64,000 bases of DNA from Muricea muricata (Eukaryota; Cnidaria; Anthozoa; Malacalcyonacea; Plexauridae), in assembly GCA_963855995.1 (NCBI GenBank), contig OY979717.1:50909140-50973139 (forward strand). Direction: 5' to 3'. The notes under the pieces were generated by a model. The model saw nothing but the letters and a program-made list of their open reading frames with translations, was not told the origin of the DNA and ran no database searches. Of this stretch, positions 1 to 10,881 are shown piece by piece; position 1 is the first letter of the stretch; every line of letters begins with the position of its first letter. The translations under genes were made by a program, and so were the position numbers.

Positions 1-205
1 AACTGTCTATTTCTAAACTTTAAAGCATAGTACAACCTCATTCTGATGAAACGTTTGAACAAAATAAAGTTGGAAATGAACTCTGCAATTCCAGCAGCAG
101 ATGCTGGTAATGCACCTAGGCTAACATAAATGGAAGTAGCTGCAGCAACAGTGTGACCTAATGCATGGCTTGCATATTCAACTTTCATTTTTGTAGACCC
201 GTTAA
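1..205 (-). pseudogene. P-element-like transposase fragment, runs off the window
   Basis: Read on the minus strand, an open frame of about 62 codons starts at an ATG near 188 and continues past base 1 without a stop. It reads KMKVEYASHALGHTVAAA, then a GALPASAAGIAEF block. This pattern (a short K-M-K-V box, a conserved SxTVAAA helix, then a P-x-S-A-x-x-x-AEF box) is what I know from the GTP-binding insertion region of P-element/THAP9-type transposases. The frame can be followed a little upstream as LNGST. No catalytic residues lie in the visible part. It abuts a RecQ-like remnant on the same strand, so the two are probably neighbouring decayed pieces rather than one gene. The family call rests on a short stretch. 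Confidence 0.45.
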
Positions 206-208
206 GGG

Positions 209-305
209 TTAATAATATCGAGTTGATGAATGGAGCAACGATTTCAACTCCACAATATTTGCATACCATTTTCTAAATGGGCCTTCTTTTTGCCTAGATT
301 GTCCC
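209..305 (-). pseudogene. RecQ-like helicase fragment (segment downstream of DEAH box)
   Basis: The minus strand reads QKEGPFRKWYANIVELKSLL followed by a stop. In RecQ-family helicases of mobile-element type the segment after the DEAH box has a similar PFRxWYxNLxELKSLLP string before the TATAT motif. Here the TATAT motif is lost and the frame runs into the P-element-like fragment. It belongs with the RecQ-like fragment at 586-840, from which it is separated by about 280 bases that may be a decayed intron. Non-functional remnant. Confidence 0.45.
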
Positions 306-585
306 CTACAGAATAGAACCAGAATAATGTAGATTAATTTAATGTGCAGCAAAAAAAAAGGTTGGCATGAAACATAAACTGACCATGATATCAAGCTGAC
401 GTGGCATAAAATTTATGTAATTGCAGCAAGGATGTCTTGTCCGTCCCATGAACGAGGTTGGAATGAACCTCCTGTACATGTAAGCTCACAACTTACGAGT
501 AAGAAACATGGCTGCCAGTTTACAAGTCTTCCACTCAACAAATTCAAATACTACACGATATAAATTTTATATAAAATTCTTCTTA

Positions 586-840
586 CTATGGCACTAAACA
601 ATGAGCTTCGTCTATGACAACTGCAATACAGTCCTTACGAAATGTTTGAGAACTTGCGAGGTTCCTCCAACGTTTCTTTCCGACAAAGCATTCTGGAATA
701 ACATACACCAAAGAATACACACCGTGCTCTTTGGCTTTTGAAATTTCTTCGTCCTAGCCATCAAATATGGCAGCGGCAGATGTGTCGAAGAACGATATTA
801 CAAGTACAATGCTTGTGGAGTTCGACTGGTCGTTTAGAAC
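586..840 (-). pseudogene. RecQ-like helicase fragment with DEAH box
   Basis: One minus-strand frame from about 840 to a TAG at 586-588 reads SIVLVIS, then DEEISKAKEHGVYSLVYV, then PECFVGKKRWRNLASS, then VVIDEAHCLV. This matches the order of motif Ia, the P-E-S-L-L-type box and motif II (DEAH) of RecQ helicases (SF2, 3'-5' DNA unwinding). An in-frame TAG at 754-756 just before DEE, and the stop right after DEAHCLV, show that the copy is dead. The preceding Walker A motif was not found in this window. The helicase family call is fairly secure; whether it came from a host gene or a mobile element is not clear. Confidence 0.55.
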
Positions 841-1772
841 ATCAGCGATGATTGGTATGGCTTAGAAAATGAAAGACTTTCAATAGCGAGTGTGAGCACT
901 AAAAAACAAATCTTTGCCTTGAACGAAATTCCGCAATGCCGATTCTTGATCAGGGTAAAATCTGTGAACATGCTGTGGAAATGGCAACAGAAACTTAGCA
1001 TGATCAAACACACCTTTACTTGCCTTGTTTTGTCAACATTAAAGGACATTGGCAATAATTCTTTACATCTATACACATGCCTACGGAACACTTAATTACG
1101 TATTTTCGCTTGTCCATCGCGTTTAGTTGCTTAGAAATATCGTAAAACTTTCTACCTTCGTCCGAAATCTTGAAAAAATACGGGTATGCTAATTTTACGT
1201 AAATAAATTTGTGACATCAGGTGCAGGGTAAACAGATATTAATATAAAATAATACCAGTGCAATCGCATTATAAGAAGATTTGGACAAAAAAAGAACAGA
1301 TAAACTTCATTTTTTTTGTATAACTACGTAACAATTAAGCAGCACTACTTTACTACATTTTTTAACTATGTTTCTAAAATAAAGGCTTTTATTTTGGCAG
1401 TAATGTTCGTAGCGCTTTGTTTACCACTGGTGATATCTAGACTTTATTAACCGAGTGTTTATTTGTATTCCTAATGTAAAGTTATAAAAAATCATATAAA
1501 GTATATAAAAAGCAAATTCCGAAAATGAAATATTGAGAATGAAAGATATGCTTCAAAACTAGACGCGGTTGAAGCTGTAAATTTTCGACTCGAAGTCATC
1601 ATCATTCTGTCTGTATCAACAGAAACAATGGCTCATTAAACACTATAAATGAATTGACAGGGTGCCATAAGTCTTTGTTATTTTCAGTGCGCGTTATGTT
1701 TATGCTTATGTAATATTGCTTGTGAGAAAGCCATTTAGTAAACCGCACCTAGCATTGGTGTTTTTTTTACAG
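841..1772. other. No gene recognised
   Basis: AT-rich sequence with short unsupported open frames on both strands (834-1091 and 892-1095 overlap each other antisense and match nothing I know). It ends in a T8 tract and ACAG at 1763-1772 that looks like the 3' splice site of the next feature. Confidence 0.5.
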
Positions 1773-4700
1773 ACCTCCCAAATTTTCAAGCACAAGTCAA
1801 AAGCTCACAGACGGCCACACTGGTCGTTGACGGTTGTAATAGTGACAGCCAAAAACCTACAAACCCATCAACTCATTTCTTATTATTTTTCACCTGCTCC
1901 CAGTGGCACACAAAAGGATACTCTTGATCGAAAAGTGATTGCAAGGGATTCTGATGCCGTTTACAACATCACTCGTGGTACCATTAAACCATGGAAACAC
2001 ACTGCACTGAGTCTTGGTTTAGCATCCCTTACAGGATCAAAATTAGTTACGCAGACACTGAATAGATCGGGACACTGTATTATATTATAGTGAAGTCAAA
2101 AGCCTTGAAACTGAATTCGCCTATTCAGTTGCCGGTGACGAACGCGACACACCAGATAGTATTCTCCTTGATCCATACGTAGCAACAGCTTGTGTTTGGG
2201 GTAGCAATGACGCAAACGTAAAAACTCTGGACGGAAAGGAAACATTGCACGCTACAGTAGGCCATTCATAGTAGAATGTTTCTCAAGATGATAAAGAAGC
2301 CAATTCAAATGCAACTGCATTTCGAGGAAAAAGAAACCGACGGAGTTTTGTAGGAAAAGAAAAGGACATACCAGCATTCAAGAAATCACTCCACTCGGCC
2401 AATTTCATCTGTCACACTGCCGCAGCTACTGCTGTTGCCACTAATTCAGCATCAACCAGTACATCCCAAACAACAGCTGAAGAGTTGAATGAAAGAAAGA
2501 CACATCTTAAAGTCTTGGTATATTGGTTTTGGAAGTTAATGGAAGGCAACACTCCATTGTATACTGGGTTGATGAGCAAATACATCGAGGACCCTCTGCC
2601 ACTTCAACAAATTTGTTACATGGATCTAATATCCAGATCGCCCACAAATAATTACGTGGTGAGGAAGACAATGATTCGCACCATGAATGTAGCAAACGAA
2701 ACAGGCCAAGAATATGGGATCGCGACTTTTGCTGGTTGCCTTGAGAGCGTATTCTATTCAAGCAATTGAAACGCCCCTGTTTGACAAACTGTTGGTAATG
2801 CGTGGCTATTTGCACATTGAGCTAGCATTCTATGGGGCAGTCGGTACATTTATAGATGATAGCGGAATCGAGTTTATTCTTAGCGAAGCCAACATCTTAG
2901 CCGAAGGTTTAATGATGGGGTTTACTTAAGGCAAGTCTTACAGCAGACGCACGCGAACCCATGAATTACTTGCCGACGTCGTGGAACAGAAGTTGTACGA
3001 ACGCTTCGTTGTTTAAACGCTTGAAGTAATCCAAGAATCGTTGGAACAAGTGATGTTCACAGTAACAGAGAGCCCCAGAAAGGTAATAGAGCACCTAATG
3101 GATCCAATTGTAACCGAACACCTGCAGAAATACGAAGACTTCTTCCAACGTGTTCTCGAAGGAAGCCTGGGGTCAACGGCTCAGTTCTGGGCCATTTAAA
3201 TGTTCTTAATCAATCGCTTTCACAGAGAGTTACAGAGATGCGTTAAAACAAACGACGATAGTGGGTACATCGAAATATTTCCAACTCTACTGGTAGTGTA
3301 TTTTGCTCTAAACCGACAAAACTACGCGAGATGGGGAACAATTTTTCTCCAAAAGTTAAAAAGTTCGCATCCAAAGCTGCGTGAATTGTTAAGGAATGGA
3401 GTGTTTTTAATACGACGCACAAAGAAGAACTACAGTTGGTCGGCTGTCGACCTTTCCTTCGAGCAGACAGTAAACCGTGATTCTGCGTCCAGAATGAAAG
3501 GGATTGTGTCTTTTCGAAACTTCGAGAGTACAATGCAATGTTGGCCTTTGAGTATGACACAGCAAGCTACAGCAGTCACTGAGTTAAGAGCATTAATGGG
3601 TCTTGAGCTTGGTGAAACAGCAACGTCACTATGCCGCCCCTAAAGAATCAAGAAGGACAACAGTCAGATGGCAGAACTGGGTGTAAAAATGGATGAATTT
3701 TGCATTCCATTCCGAGATGATGCCCCAGCATCTTTGGTGAATATTGCAGCCGGCCAAGTAGCCCAACAGACCACCGAATCATACCTCCTCCATGTGCTTG
3801 AAAGTGGTCAAGATAAGTGAGACAAGTTTCAAGAAGAGTGGATCACAAACAACAGTCAATTTCTCGATCCTGTAAAGCGGACGCGTGTATAAAAATTTCC
3901 AGCTTAAAACGTCAAGAAAAAGATAACAGCCTCACAGAAAGCCAAATCAAATGCAGAAAGTCTGAGAGATACTTTTGTACGAATGCTCGTATTCGTTTCT
4001 GAAAAGACTAAATTAGACCTTCAGAAGATTATCTCGTATCCAATTACGACATACTCTCTATCCCTTCCTCATTGTGATGGGACGCATATGAAACCGACAA
4101 ATCAGCATTGCTGAGAAAGTATTTTCAGACGGAGATGATCTCAGTGGTAGAGTTGCCGATTAGTTAAGTCTGTGACAGAAGGCTTCTTGTACATTCTATA
4201 CTCTCGCTAACTACTATGGGAGCATCATATTTCCTCAATTGCTCGAACTATGCTGTCATTGGTAAGTTCAGGAAAAGCTTAAGAAGTGCATGTTTGCTTC
4301 GATAAGTACGTGGAAAATTCCATAAAAGATAGTGAAAAGAAGCAGCGTGGTGCAGTCAACACAGCATACAAAATAACCGGTCCAGTCAGAAGATTAGACA
4401 GAATGGGAAGAATCTTCTAAAGAATGGGACATTCAAGAACGAACTGACCAAGTTTTTCTTGGTAGAGTGGAGAAAATCGAACTACTGGGAAGCTTTTAGA
4501 GGAGAAAGGTTGTTTGCATCCTACGGTGGAGAGTGTTTCCAGTATGATCCAGACGCACAGCAAAAAATTTCTGTATCTAGCCCATCTCATCTCCAAGGCG
4601 ATCACGAAGAGGCTGATACGCTGATTGCTTTTCACACGGCAAATTTGTCTGAAGATGTTGCAGTGAGAGCATCAGACATCGATGCCTTAGTTATTCTTAT

Positions 4701-4898
4701 TGGCGGAATTGGTCGGCACATTCAAGGCGAAAGGTCTTTACCTAACATCATCGTGGATTGTGGCATGGGAAACAACCACAGGTATATCAACGTGACCAAC
4801 AACGCTGACGTCCTAGAAGAAGGCGTACCTGGTCTTGCCAGCGCACTGCCTGGATTTCATGCGTTTACTGGATGTGACTTAAATTCAGCCTTTTATAG
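1773..4898 (+). pseudogene. Decayed long exon of a mobile-element-like protein with a C-terminal FEN/XPG-I-like (PIN fold) nuclease
   Basis: Successive frames on the plus strand give one co-linear protein of roughly 1,000 codons. Blocks: KHKSKAHRRPHWSLTV and LDRKVIARDSDAVYN (1790-2085); LYTGLMSKYIEDPLPLQQ and ISRSPTNN (2485-2700); SIQAIETPLFDKLL and HIELAFYGAVGTFI (2740-2925); ALNRQNYARWGTIFLQKL, SFEQTVNRDSASRMKGIVSF and ELRALMGLELGE (3200-3640); HEEADTLIAFH, ASDIDALVIL and FHAFTGCDL (4600-4890). The last three boxes have the spacing of the acidic metal sites of 5' nucleases of the FEN/XPG/Asteroid type. Lesions include frame changes between the blocks and stops near 2927, 3013 and 3196. The block is bounded by TTTTTTTTACAG at its start and AG/GTAAAC at 4897-4902, so it may be a single exon. 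I recognise the family from many predicted cnidarian proteins but know no assigned function. Confidence 0.6.
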
Positions 4899-4902
4899 GT
4901 AA

Positions 4903-5686
4903 ACAAGACGCTCTAGTGAGCGTTTAGTCGCTGGGGTAATGATACAGGCTTTTTTGTAACTTAACACATTTTGACAGTGCTACAGGATTCGGGAAACTTT
5001 TTTTCTGAGTGTGATTGTAATCAGGGATGGATTTACTGGGGGGTGCACACCCCACCCCTAGCCAGAGGGGGTGCAGGGGTTGCTATATTTCTTATTATAC
5101 AGCCAAAAAAATATTACAGATAAAATGAGATACAGTAATTTGAGTAATAACATGATGATAAGGGAACTGTGAACAACAATGACAATTCAAATACAGTAGT
5201 AACTAGTTGATGGGTGGGTGGCACGCATGACTGATGCAACTCAGCAGCAGAGCTCATAGGCATGAGGCGGGGGGAGAGTGGCTGGTAGCCCCAGCCCCCC
5301 AGTTTGGGCAGAAATTAACAGTATGTGGAGGAATTTGTACTTAAGCTTCTTTAAAAGAATATTCGTAATATTTCTTCTTTGTTTTCCAACAGTTCCATAA
5401 AACAATACTTCACTCCAGAATGCAGGAAATCGCATTTGAGAGATTCTAAATTTCAACGGATCCATCACTGATTGTAATACACTTGGCTTACATTGCAACA
5501 TGTGCAAAGTAAACAAACAGAATAAAAAACAACAATGAATGAAAGTAATATATTCCGTACTGTAATGTCTGTTGGAAAAATATCACATAAATTTATCTTG
5601 GTAAAATTATCGATAATGCTTCATGACAAAAACACAATTCTCTGATGGGGGAAGGTGAAGTATACAAGCAACAAAATTGTACCAAC
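4903..5686. other. No gene recognised; putative intron and repeat sequence
   Basis: Starts with a GTAAAC donor-like sequence. Around 5020-5085 is a G/C-rich stretch (GGATGGATTTACTGGGGGG) of a type common at transposon termini, but I found no partner. The minus frame at 5241-5516 has no recognisable domain. Confidence 0.4.
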
Positions 5687-5814
5687 TTGCAACAAAATCT
5701 GATTTAAACGCATGTTATTTGGAAATACTCACAGAAAATTTGCAACACCCGAGACAACATTAGCCAACATATCCAATTAACATGATGATGCGTTTAAATC
5801 AGATTTTGTTGCAA
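5687..5814. repeat. Perfect 27-bp inverted repeat, 74-bp loop
   Basis: TTGCAACAAAATCTG... at 5687-5713 is the exact reverse complement of 5788-5814. The loop has no coding signal. It could be the ends of a small non-autonomous element, but no target duplication is obvious. Confidence 0.7.
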
Positions 5815-6109
5815 CTGGCTACTACTGGGACAGTTGAAGTGAGGTGTAAAAAAGCTAAAGATAACTATTTATGTATTGTTGATATACATTGTGACAACCT
5901 GAAATAGTATTGCTCATAGTAAACAAAACAGAACAAAAAGTGAACAAAAAAATTTTTCTGAGAGTTCCCAGTCAAACTGGATGTTTTCTTGTAAACACAA
6001 ATTCCAATATTGTGTGACAACATTGCAACATTGACTAACTAATTACTGCATTATGCAAATTGCTCAAGTGCTCTCCAGATACTGTCTTACTGATATAACT
6101 TTGTTAAAT

Positions 6110-6150
6110 CATAGACAATCCAGAAGACAGTGTTTTTTGGATTGTCTATG
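6110..6150. repeat. Short hairpin, 13-bp perfect arms
   Basis: CATAGACAATCCA at 6110-6122 pairs with TGGATTGTCTATG at 6138-6150 across a 15-base loop. Nothing else supports a function. Confidence 0.55.
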
Positions 6151-6613
6151 GTTAGTCAACAAATCGATACACTTTGCAGTTACAGACGTGAAGACGTGAA
6201 GTTCTGTTCCATAGTTTGATTGTTGAAACACATTAGTTAGGAAGGGCAAATTTAGATGTTGTCAAGGGGAAATTTGAATGTTTTCATGACCAGTTAAAGT
6301 GGTTTCTAATTCTATTGTCCAATCAGGTATGTAGTTTTGAATGAAATGTCAGAAATTCGTTACTCAACTGTCAATTTACTGAACTGCTAAGCGTAGGTAT
6401 AAATCTTGCACAAGTTGTTTGGGAATGAAAACTTCTAAATATTTTTTTAAATATTGTAGCTTCTATGTGGAAATTTGTTAAAAACTATTGCAATTTTCTC
6501 AGAGCAATTTGCTAGTCAATACTGTACTATGGTCACAGACATGCAGTATATGCAAAATTGCTTGCAAGAGAACATCCAGTTTGACTCTCATATGTTCGCT
6601 ATTGTATCTATTA

Positions 6614-7158
6614 AGGCCGGTTTACACTGCACAACTTTTGCTTACAACTGTCGCATGCAATTCGCTTACAACTCGAATTGTACAATGTAAATTAACCTTG
6701 CAACTCGCTACGGTAGTTCGATACAACACGAAAAAAGTTGTAGCCTTTTGAAATCATGCTTTAAAAGCTTACGACAATCGTATGAAAGTCAAACCATATT
6801 TGGGCATTTCGCAACAAAACTCGGAATAGGGAGGGGAGGGCAACGCAATAGTCTTGCAATTTTGTTTGACAACATGGCGTCGACGTCGATGACAGCTAAG
6901 AAAAATAAAAAAAGAGCAAACAGGCTTCTCTTCCGAAGAAACGGATTCTTTTATCAACTTGTGGGGAAAGGAGGAGACCCTGTTCAACTGCCGCCACGAA
7001 GAATACTTTGATAATCAGTCCGAAGACGAGCGAAATTGCTTACGATTATCTTGAGTTGCATGGGTTAAGTTGTATGCGTGTAAATCTATCCGAATTCGAG
7101 TTGTAAGCGAATTGCATGCGACAGTTGTAAGCAAAAGTTGTGCAGTGTAAACCGGCCT
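6614..7158. mobile_element. PIF/Harbinger-type non-autonomous element, TTA target duplications
   Basis: Terminal inverted repeats of about 65 bp start AGGCCGGTTTACACTGC at 6614 and end with the reverse complement at 7158. The 3 bases TTA flank both sides (6611-6613 and 7159-7161). Inverted repeats plus a 3-bp TWA duplication are the hallmark of PIF/Harbinger insertions. Length is 545 bp, so no transposase is present. The interior keeps a remnant of a MADF/Myb-like reading frame (listed separately), which makes it an internal-deletion derivative of an autonomous element rather than a random MITE. Confidence 0.8.
6874..7054 (+). pseudogene. MADF/Myb-SANT-like fragment inside the Harbinger-type element
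   Basis: An ATG at 6874 opens MASTSMTAKKNKKR in one frame; from 6923 a second frame reads SSEETDSFINLWGKEETLFN and CRHEEYFDNQSEDE before TGA at 7052. The E-E-T-x-x-x-I-x-L-W...CRHEEYFD pattern is that of MADF/Myb-like DNA-binding domains, the second protein of autonomous Harbinger elements, which helps bring the transposase to the DNA. A frame change in the A-rich tract near 6901-6920 separates start and domain, and the C-terminal part is deleted. Non-functional. Confidence 0.6.
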
Positions 7159-7199
7159 TTACAGGTAAAACTACATCAAGTGTTCCTTGAAAAACTTAC

Positions 7200-7596
7200 T
7201 TGCAAATCCCTTACAGTCAAATTCAGTGATTCTTTGCGAGCAACATTGCAATATTGTCACGCAATATTGCAATATCTATTGGCAGATTGCTCAAGCAAAT
7301 TGCAACTGATGCAGAAAAATTGCAATTTTTACTCAACTGTGAACTGCAAATTCAAAAGTTCATTTACAGACCTATACAGTAATATGATTCGGAAGCACGT
7401 TTGTAGACAAAGTCTGATTGGCTACTGGTGAAAAACAAGCCAATGAAATGTTTGTACATAAACAACCTAAATTGGTATTTGACAATTGTCGGTTGCAATT
7501 TGCTCAAGCAATCTGCCAATCAACATTGCAATACTGCAATGTTGCTCACAAAGGAACGTCGGATTTGACTGTAAGGGAATTTGCAAGGTTCTCAAC
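7200..7596. repeat. Foldback repeat with imperfect arms of about 100 bp
   Basis: Sequence 7200-7306 (TTGCAAATCCCTTACAGTC... to ...AGCAAATTGCAAC) is repeated in inverse orientation at about 7490-7596 with scattered differences. The loop of about 180 bp shows no gene. Sequence resembling it (AATTGCTCAAG, AGCAATTTGC) also lies at 6040 and 6500, so the Harbinger-type element at 6614 may have landed in a larger foldback element. Confidence 0.6.
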
Positions 7597-7804
7597 TTCC
7601 TGTTACAAGTTCCTAATTTCCTGTTCTGTTAATATATGCATTGCAATTAGCTAATAATAATAATGACAACACTCAGAACAGGAAGTCAGGAAATTAAAAT
7701 TGGAAGTTGGGAAAATTTAAAAGGAAGTTTGTCTGGGGAATGCTTCACGTACAACGTAGTTTACCTATAAAAATACCAATACGTTTCTGTTAGGCGGGCC
7801 CATG

Positions 7805-8986
7805 TTAGGCTTCATTGGTATCAACTTGAAGAGCCATTGCAGTTGCAGTACGGCTTTCTGGGTCGTATGTTAGGCTGATATTGTCTGCCAATAAAAGTTC
7901 TTCAGCAACTTGTACATCTGCCATGTTGTCATAATTGGGGAAGAAAGCTTGTAAAACGGAATCGAAAACTTTTAAATAGAGCAGGTTTCCTTCTGCTTTT
8001 ACAACAATCGCGGCGAAGCGGCGTTTGGGGCAGTTACTATCACAATGAACGACCAGCCCTGCTGCTTGTAGTATTTTTCTAGAGCATTTCACGCATTGCA
8101 AATGTGTCTCCACGGTCTCAATGGCATAAATATTTTGCACTTGAAGTGTGCGAGCTGATGGTTGGTCGTGCTGTTCGTCGATATTGGCGTCGATTTGGAT
8201 TTGCGCGACAGCATCGGCTAGGTCGTCTACACTTATGGCAGTGCGGGTGACTGTTGATATCTTTTTTTTGCCTTGCCATCGACGGATCTGAACGGGGGAC
8301 ATGTTGTAAACATGACCCACTTGCACAGCGGATATATGTTGCTACCACAAATCTAATGTTATTGTTCCAGTGGCATCAGCTAAAACAGCACTGGCGATTT
8401 GCAACTGATTTGCGGTGACAAGACTTGGCGAATTGACGTGGGTAATTTTACCACGGACTGACACCAGTTCACCTTCGTTGCTCGGCGCCTCCATGATGTC
8501 TTTTACTGAAACCATCTCCACTGCAGGCACAGTTGGGACGTCTGTGAATTGGAAGGAGTATTCTGTTTGCTCGGGTTTCGATATTTTGGTCATATCATTC
8601 ACAATTACCTTGCAGCCATCACTTGTGTGCGTAAACTTTTGAATTTTGATTGGCGTGCGAGATCTTTCACTTTCTGCCAGCAATGGCCGCTTGGCACTCG
8701 AGTACAACAAGCCCTCTACGGTCGATGTGGATGTTTGTAGGATCATTGTCGAACAGTCCATTGTGTCTCGCTAATTTCTCTTCGTTGGCGAAAGCTGATG
8801 GACGTACGCAATAATTTCATTTCTAACGGCAGAACTTGAAACGGCAGTTGTGTATGTTGGCTTGGAAATCACGCCCTTGGTTGTGTGGTTGACCGATTTT
8901 GGAGTTTCCACGGGTACAGTGGTTTTCACCTGTTCACTGGCACTCTTTGAATTTGATGTCTTTGTAGCCTTTTTCTTCGAACTCAT
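7805..8986 (-). pseudogene. RPA-like OB-fold single-strand DNA-binding protein, two in-frame stops
   Basis: One uninterrupted minus frame of 394 codons starts at ATG 8986 and ends at 7805, broken only by TAA at 8771-8773 and TAG at 8342-8344. N-terminal residues are a Lys/Ser/Thr-rich tail. Then come EIIAYVHQLSPTKRN, SAKRPLLAESERSRTPIKI and an OB-fold: LVSVRGKITHVNSPS, SAVLADATGTITLDLW, then GHVYNMSPVQIRRWQGKK. A later C-x2-C...C-x4-C-like region (HLQCVKCSRK, VVHCDSNCPKRRF) resembles a zinc ribbon of RPA1-like proteins. Proteins of this type bind single-stranded DNA and are found both in hosts and as passengers of Helitrons. The second stop lies directly after the conserved DLW in the OB fold. 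Either a young pseudogene or a gene tolerant of readthrough; I favour the former. Confidence 0.6.
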
Positions 8987-9223
8987 TTCTCTGTCAAGGT
9001 TTATATAACTATATCTTTATTAATAGCGAACATTTACTGTAAAATCACGTCTCTGTCACAACAAGGAAGAATTGAGAAATTAGATCACGTGATACGAAAG
9101 TCTCTCGACCAATCAAACTTCGAGAGTAGCGGATTTAGAAGTACAGTCACAGAATAAAGACACACAGGTCAATTTTTTTGTTTTTCCTATGATTTTCCTA
9201 TAATTTCGGCGTAACAGTAGTTC

Positions 9224-9374
9224 GTCATCAAAAGTGCTGACGCCATTGGCCTAGCCAGCGCGCGTTTGAGAGGCATTTCCCCCTGGAAATATTCAAAATG
9301 AGGTAAGTCCAGGGGGGTAATGCCTCTCAAACGCGCACTGGCTAGGCCCATGGCGGTAGCATTTTGATGATGAA
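9224..9374. repeat. Imperfect hairpin, arms about 52 bp
   Basis: TCATCAAAA..GCCATTGGCCTAGCCAG..TTTGAGAGGCAT on the left arm is repeated in inverse orientation at 9323-9374. The loop itself holds a smaller complementary pair (CCCCCTGGA and TCCAGGGGGG). A compact palindromic MITE is likely; I see no clear target duplication. Confidence 0.6.
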
Positions 9375-10412
9375 TCATGGCGTGGCAGCGGTTACGCTTT
9401 TGTGGCTGAGTCGACCTTTTGTGTATCTTTATTCTGTGGTACAGTTTCAAGCTTCCGTTTCCGGTGATTGTTCGTGAGCTAAAATAAACTATGACCAACC
9501 ATATGGTCAGAGGGCTATCGTAGTATTTTCGACTTTGCTGTACCGTTACCCAACTTTTTCATGGAAGCAGTCCCTTTTCACATGATTCCGAAATAAACGA
9601 GTACCCCGCGGAAAGTGATTGACATGAGCAAAGCTAGCGCGGATCATGTCTATAAATAAATTACGCGGCCATCATAAAATATTCCCGCCAATATAAAACA
9701 GTGATATCATAAGAACTATTGCTAAATGAAAAAACATTGTGATAAACGCCAGTACGCAAGTCGTATTTTATGTTAAGGTATTTACAAAGAGAACATAGTT
9801 GATTGTCATTGTTTCTGGTATACCCTCTGAAGCTGGGCCGCTTTTGTACAGTACGTGTGACCGACCAAATTTGGTAAAATATTTTATTTTTGGAAACCAT
9901 TTCGTCAATTTTGGAAAATTTTAGTAATGGGATACTTTTAGCAAAATTTGCAGGGTTTTTAACAATTCAGGAATTTTTTGGTAACAATTAGTGTTTAATT
10001 GGTATCTTGTACAATGGAGAGCGAGTAATGGTTCTCGAGCCTGCAAAACCTGCTGATTTCAAACATGGAATAGGAAATTGGTAGGTTTTCAATTTAATTA
10101 AGCCAACTTAGTTTTGTTGAAGCCACGATCGCACTATTGCTTTCGACGAAAACATTTACCTAATACTAATCAAATTTCTAATATATTGATCAACCTCGCC
10201 CTTGGGGTCTTCATGGCAGTGTGGAATTGTCATCAAAGACTTTAATTAAACTGGGGCGAGGGCGAAATTAATTTGGTAATTTTTTCTCAATTTAGTAGAT
10301 TTTGAGCACAAAGTTTAGTAACAACCGCTGGAAAAAAGATGGTCAGAAAGCATACATGGACCTGTTTTCGGCACACTTCAAGCAAACTTCGATCCCAGGG
10401 CACTTTTCAAGA
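9375..10412. other. No gene recognised
   Basis: Short open frames on both strands (for example 9661-9900 minus, 10302-10511 plus) have no recognisable motif. The stretch 9890-10320 is rich in TTGG/AATTTTGG words without a clear period. Confidence 0.4.
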
Positions 10413-10631
10413 AGCACCCTGGTAATTCGTGGTCGCGCGACTGCCCAGATTTTGGGTAGTAAAATAATTTGTTATGAAAGAGAAGTGAGAAAACCGACAT
10501 TGGTCATCTAGCGAACTTGTATTACGAAGTCGCTAGATGATCAATGTCGGTTTTCTCACCCCTCCTTCATAACAAATTATTTTACTGCGCAAAATTTGGG
10601 TAGTCACGTGACTACGAATTACGAGGGTACT
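10413..10631. repeat. Long hairpin, arms about 105 bp
   Basis: AGCACCCTGGTAATTCGT at 10413 through TGACCAATGTCGGTTTTC-type sequence is mirrored on the other arm, ending at 10631 with ACGAATTACGAGGGTACT. The arms meet around CTAGCGA...TCGCTAG near 10505-10535. It has the shape of a palindromic MITE that would form one long stem if transcribed. Confidence 0.65.
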
Positions 10632-10881
10632 TACTCAAATTACCATAGGACCGAGGTTGGCTTAAAGCTTGAATGCAAATGGCAGTATTACAGGGCACCG
10701 CACTTTGGTACTGCCTGCTAATAATTATTATTTACATTGTAGTCATTACGTGTCTTCTAATTGGCCAGTAGTTTACAGCAAAATAGGGATAAGCAGATAA
10801 CTGACTTATGTGTAGCTTGAGCCCGCGGTAAGTAATCTTATACCAAGTGGCAGCTTTAAATACACGAATAATAACACCTAC

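Noticed and set aside
834..1095. Overlapping plus and minus frames
   Set aside because: Mutually antisense, no recognisable motif in either.
3243..3560. 105-codon minus-strand frame
   Set aside because: Antisense shadow of the conserved NYARWG..EQTVNRD block on the plus strand.
9001..9012. TATATAA as promoter of the OB-fold gene
   Set aside because: Only about 20 bases before the ATG; a start site 30 bases downstream would fall inside the coding region.
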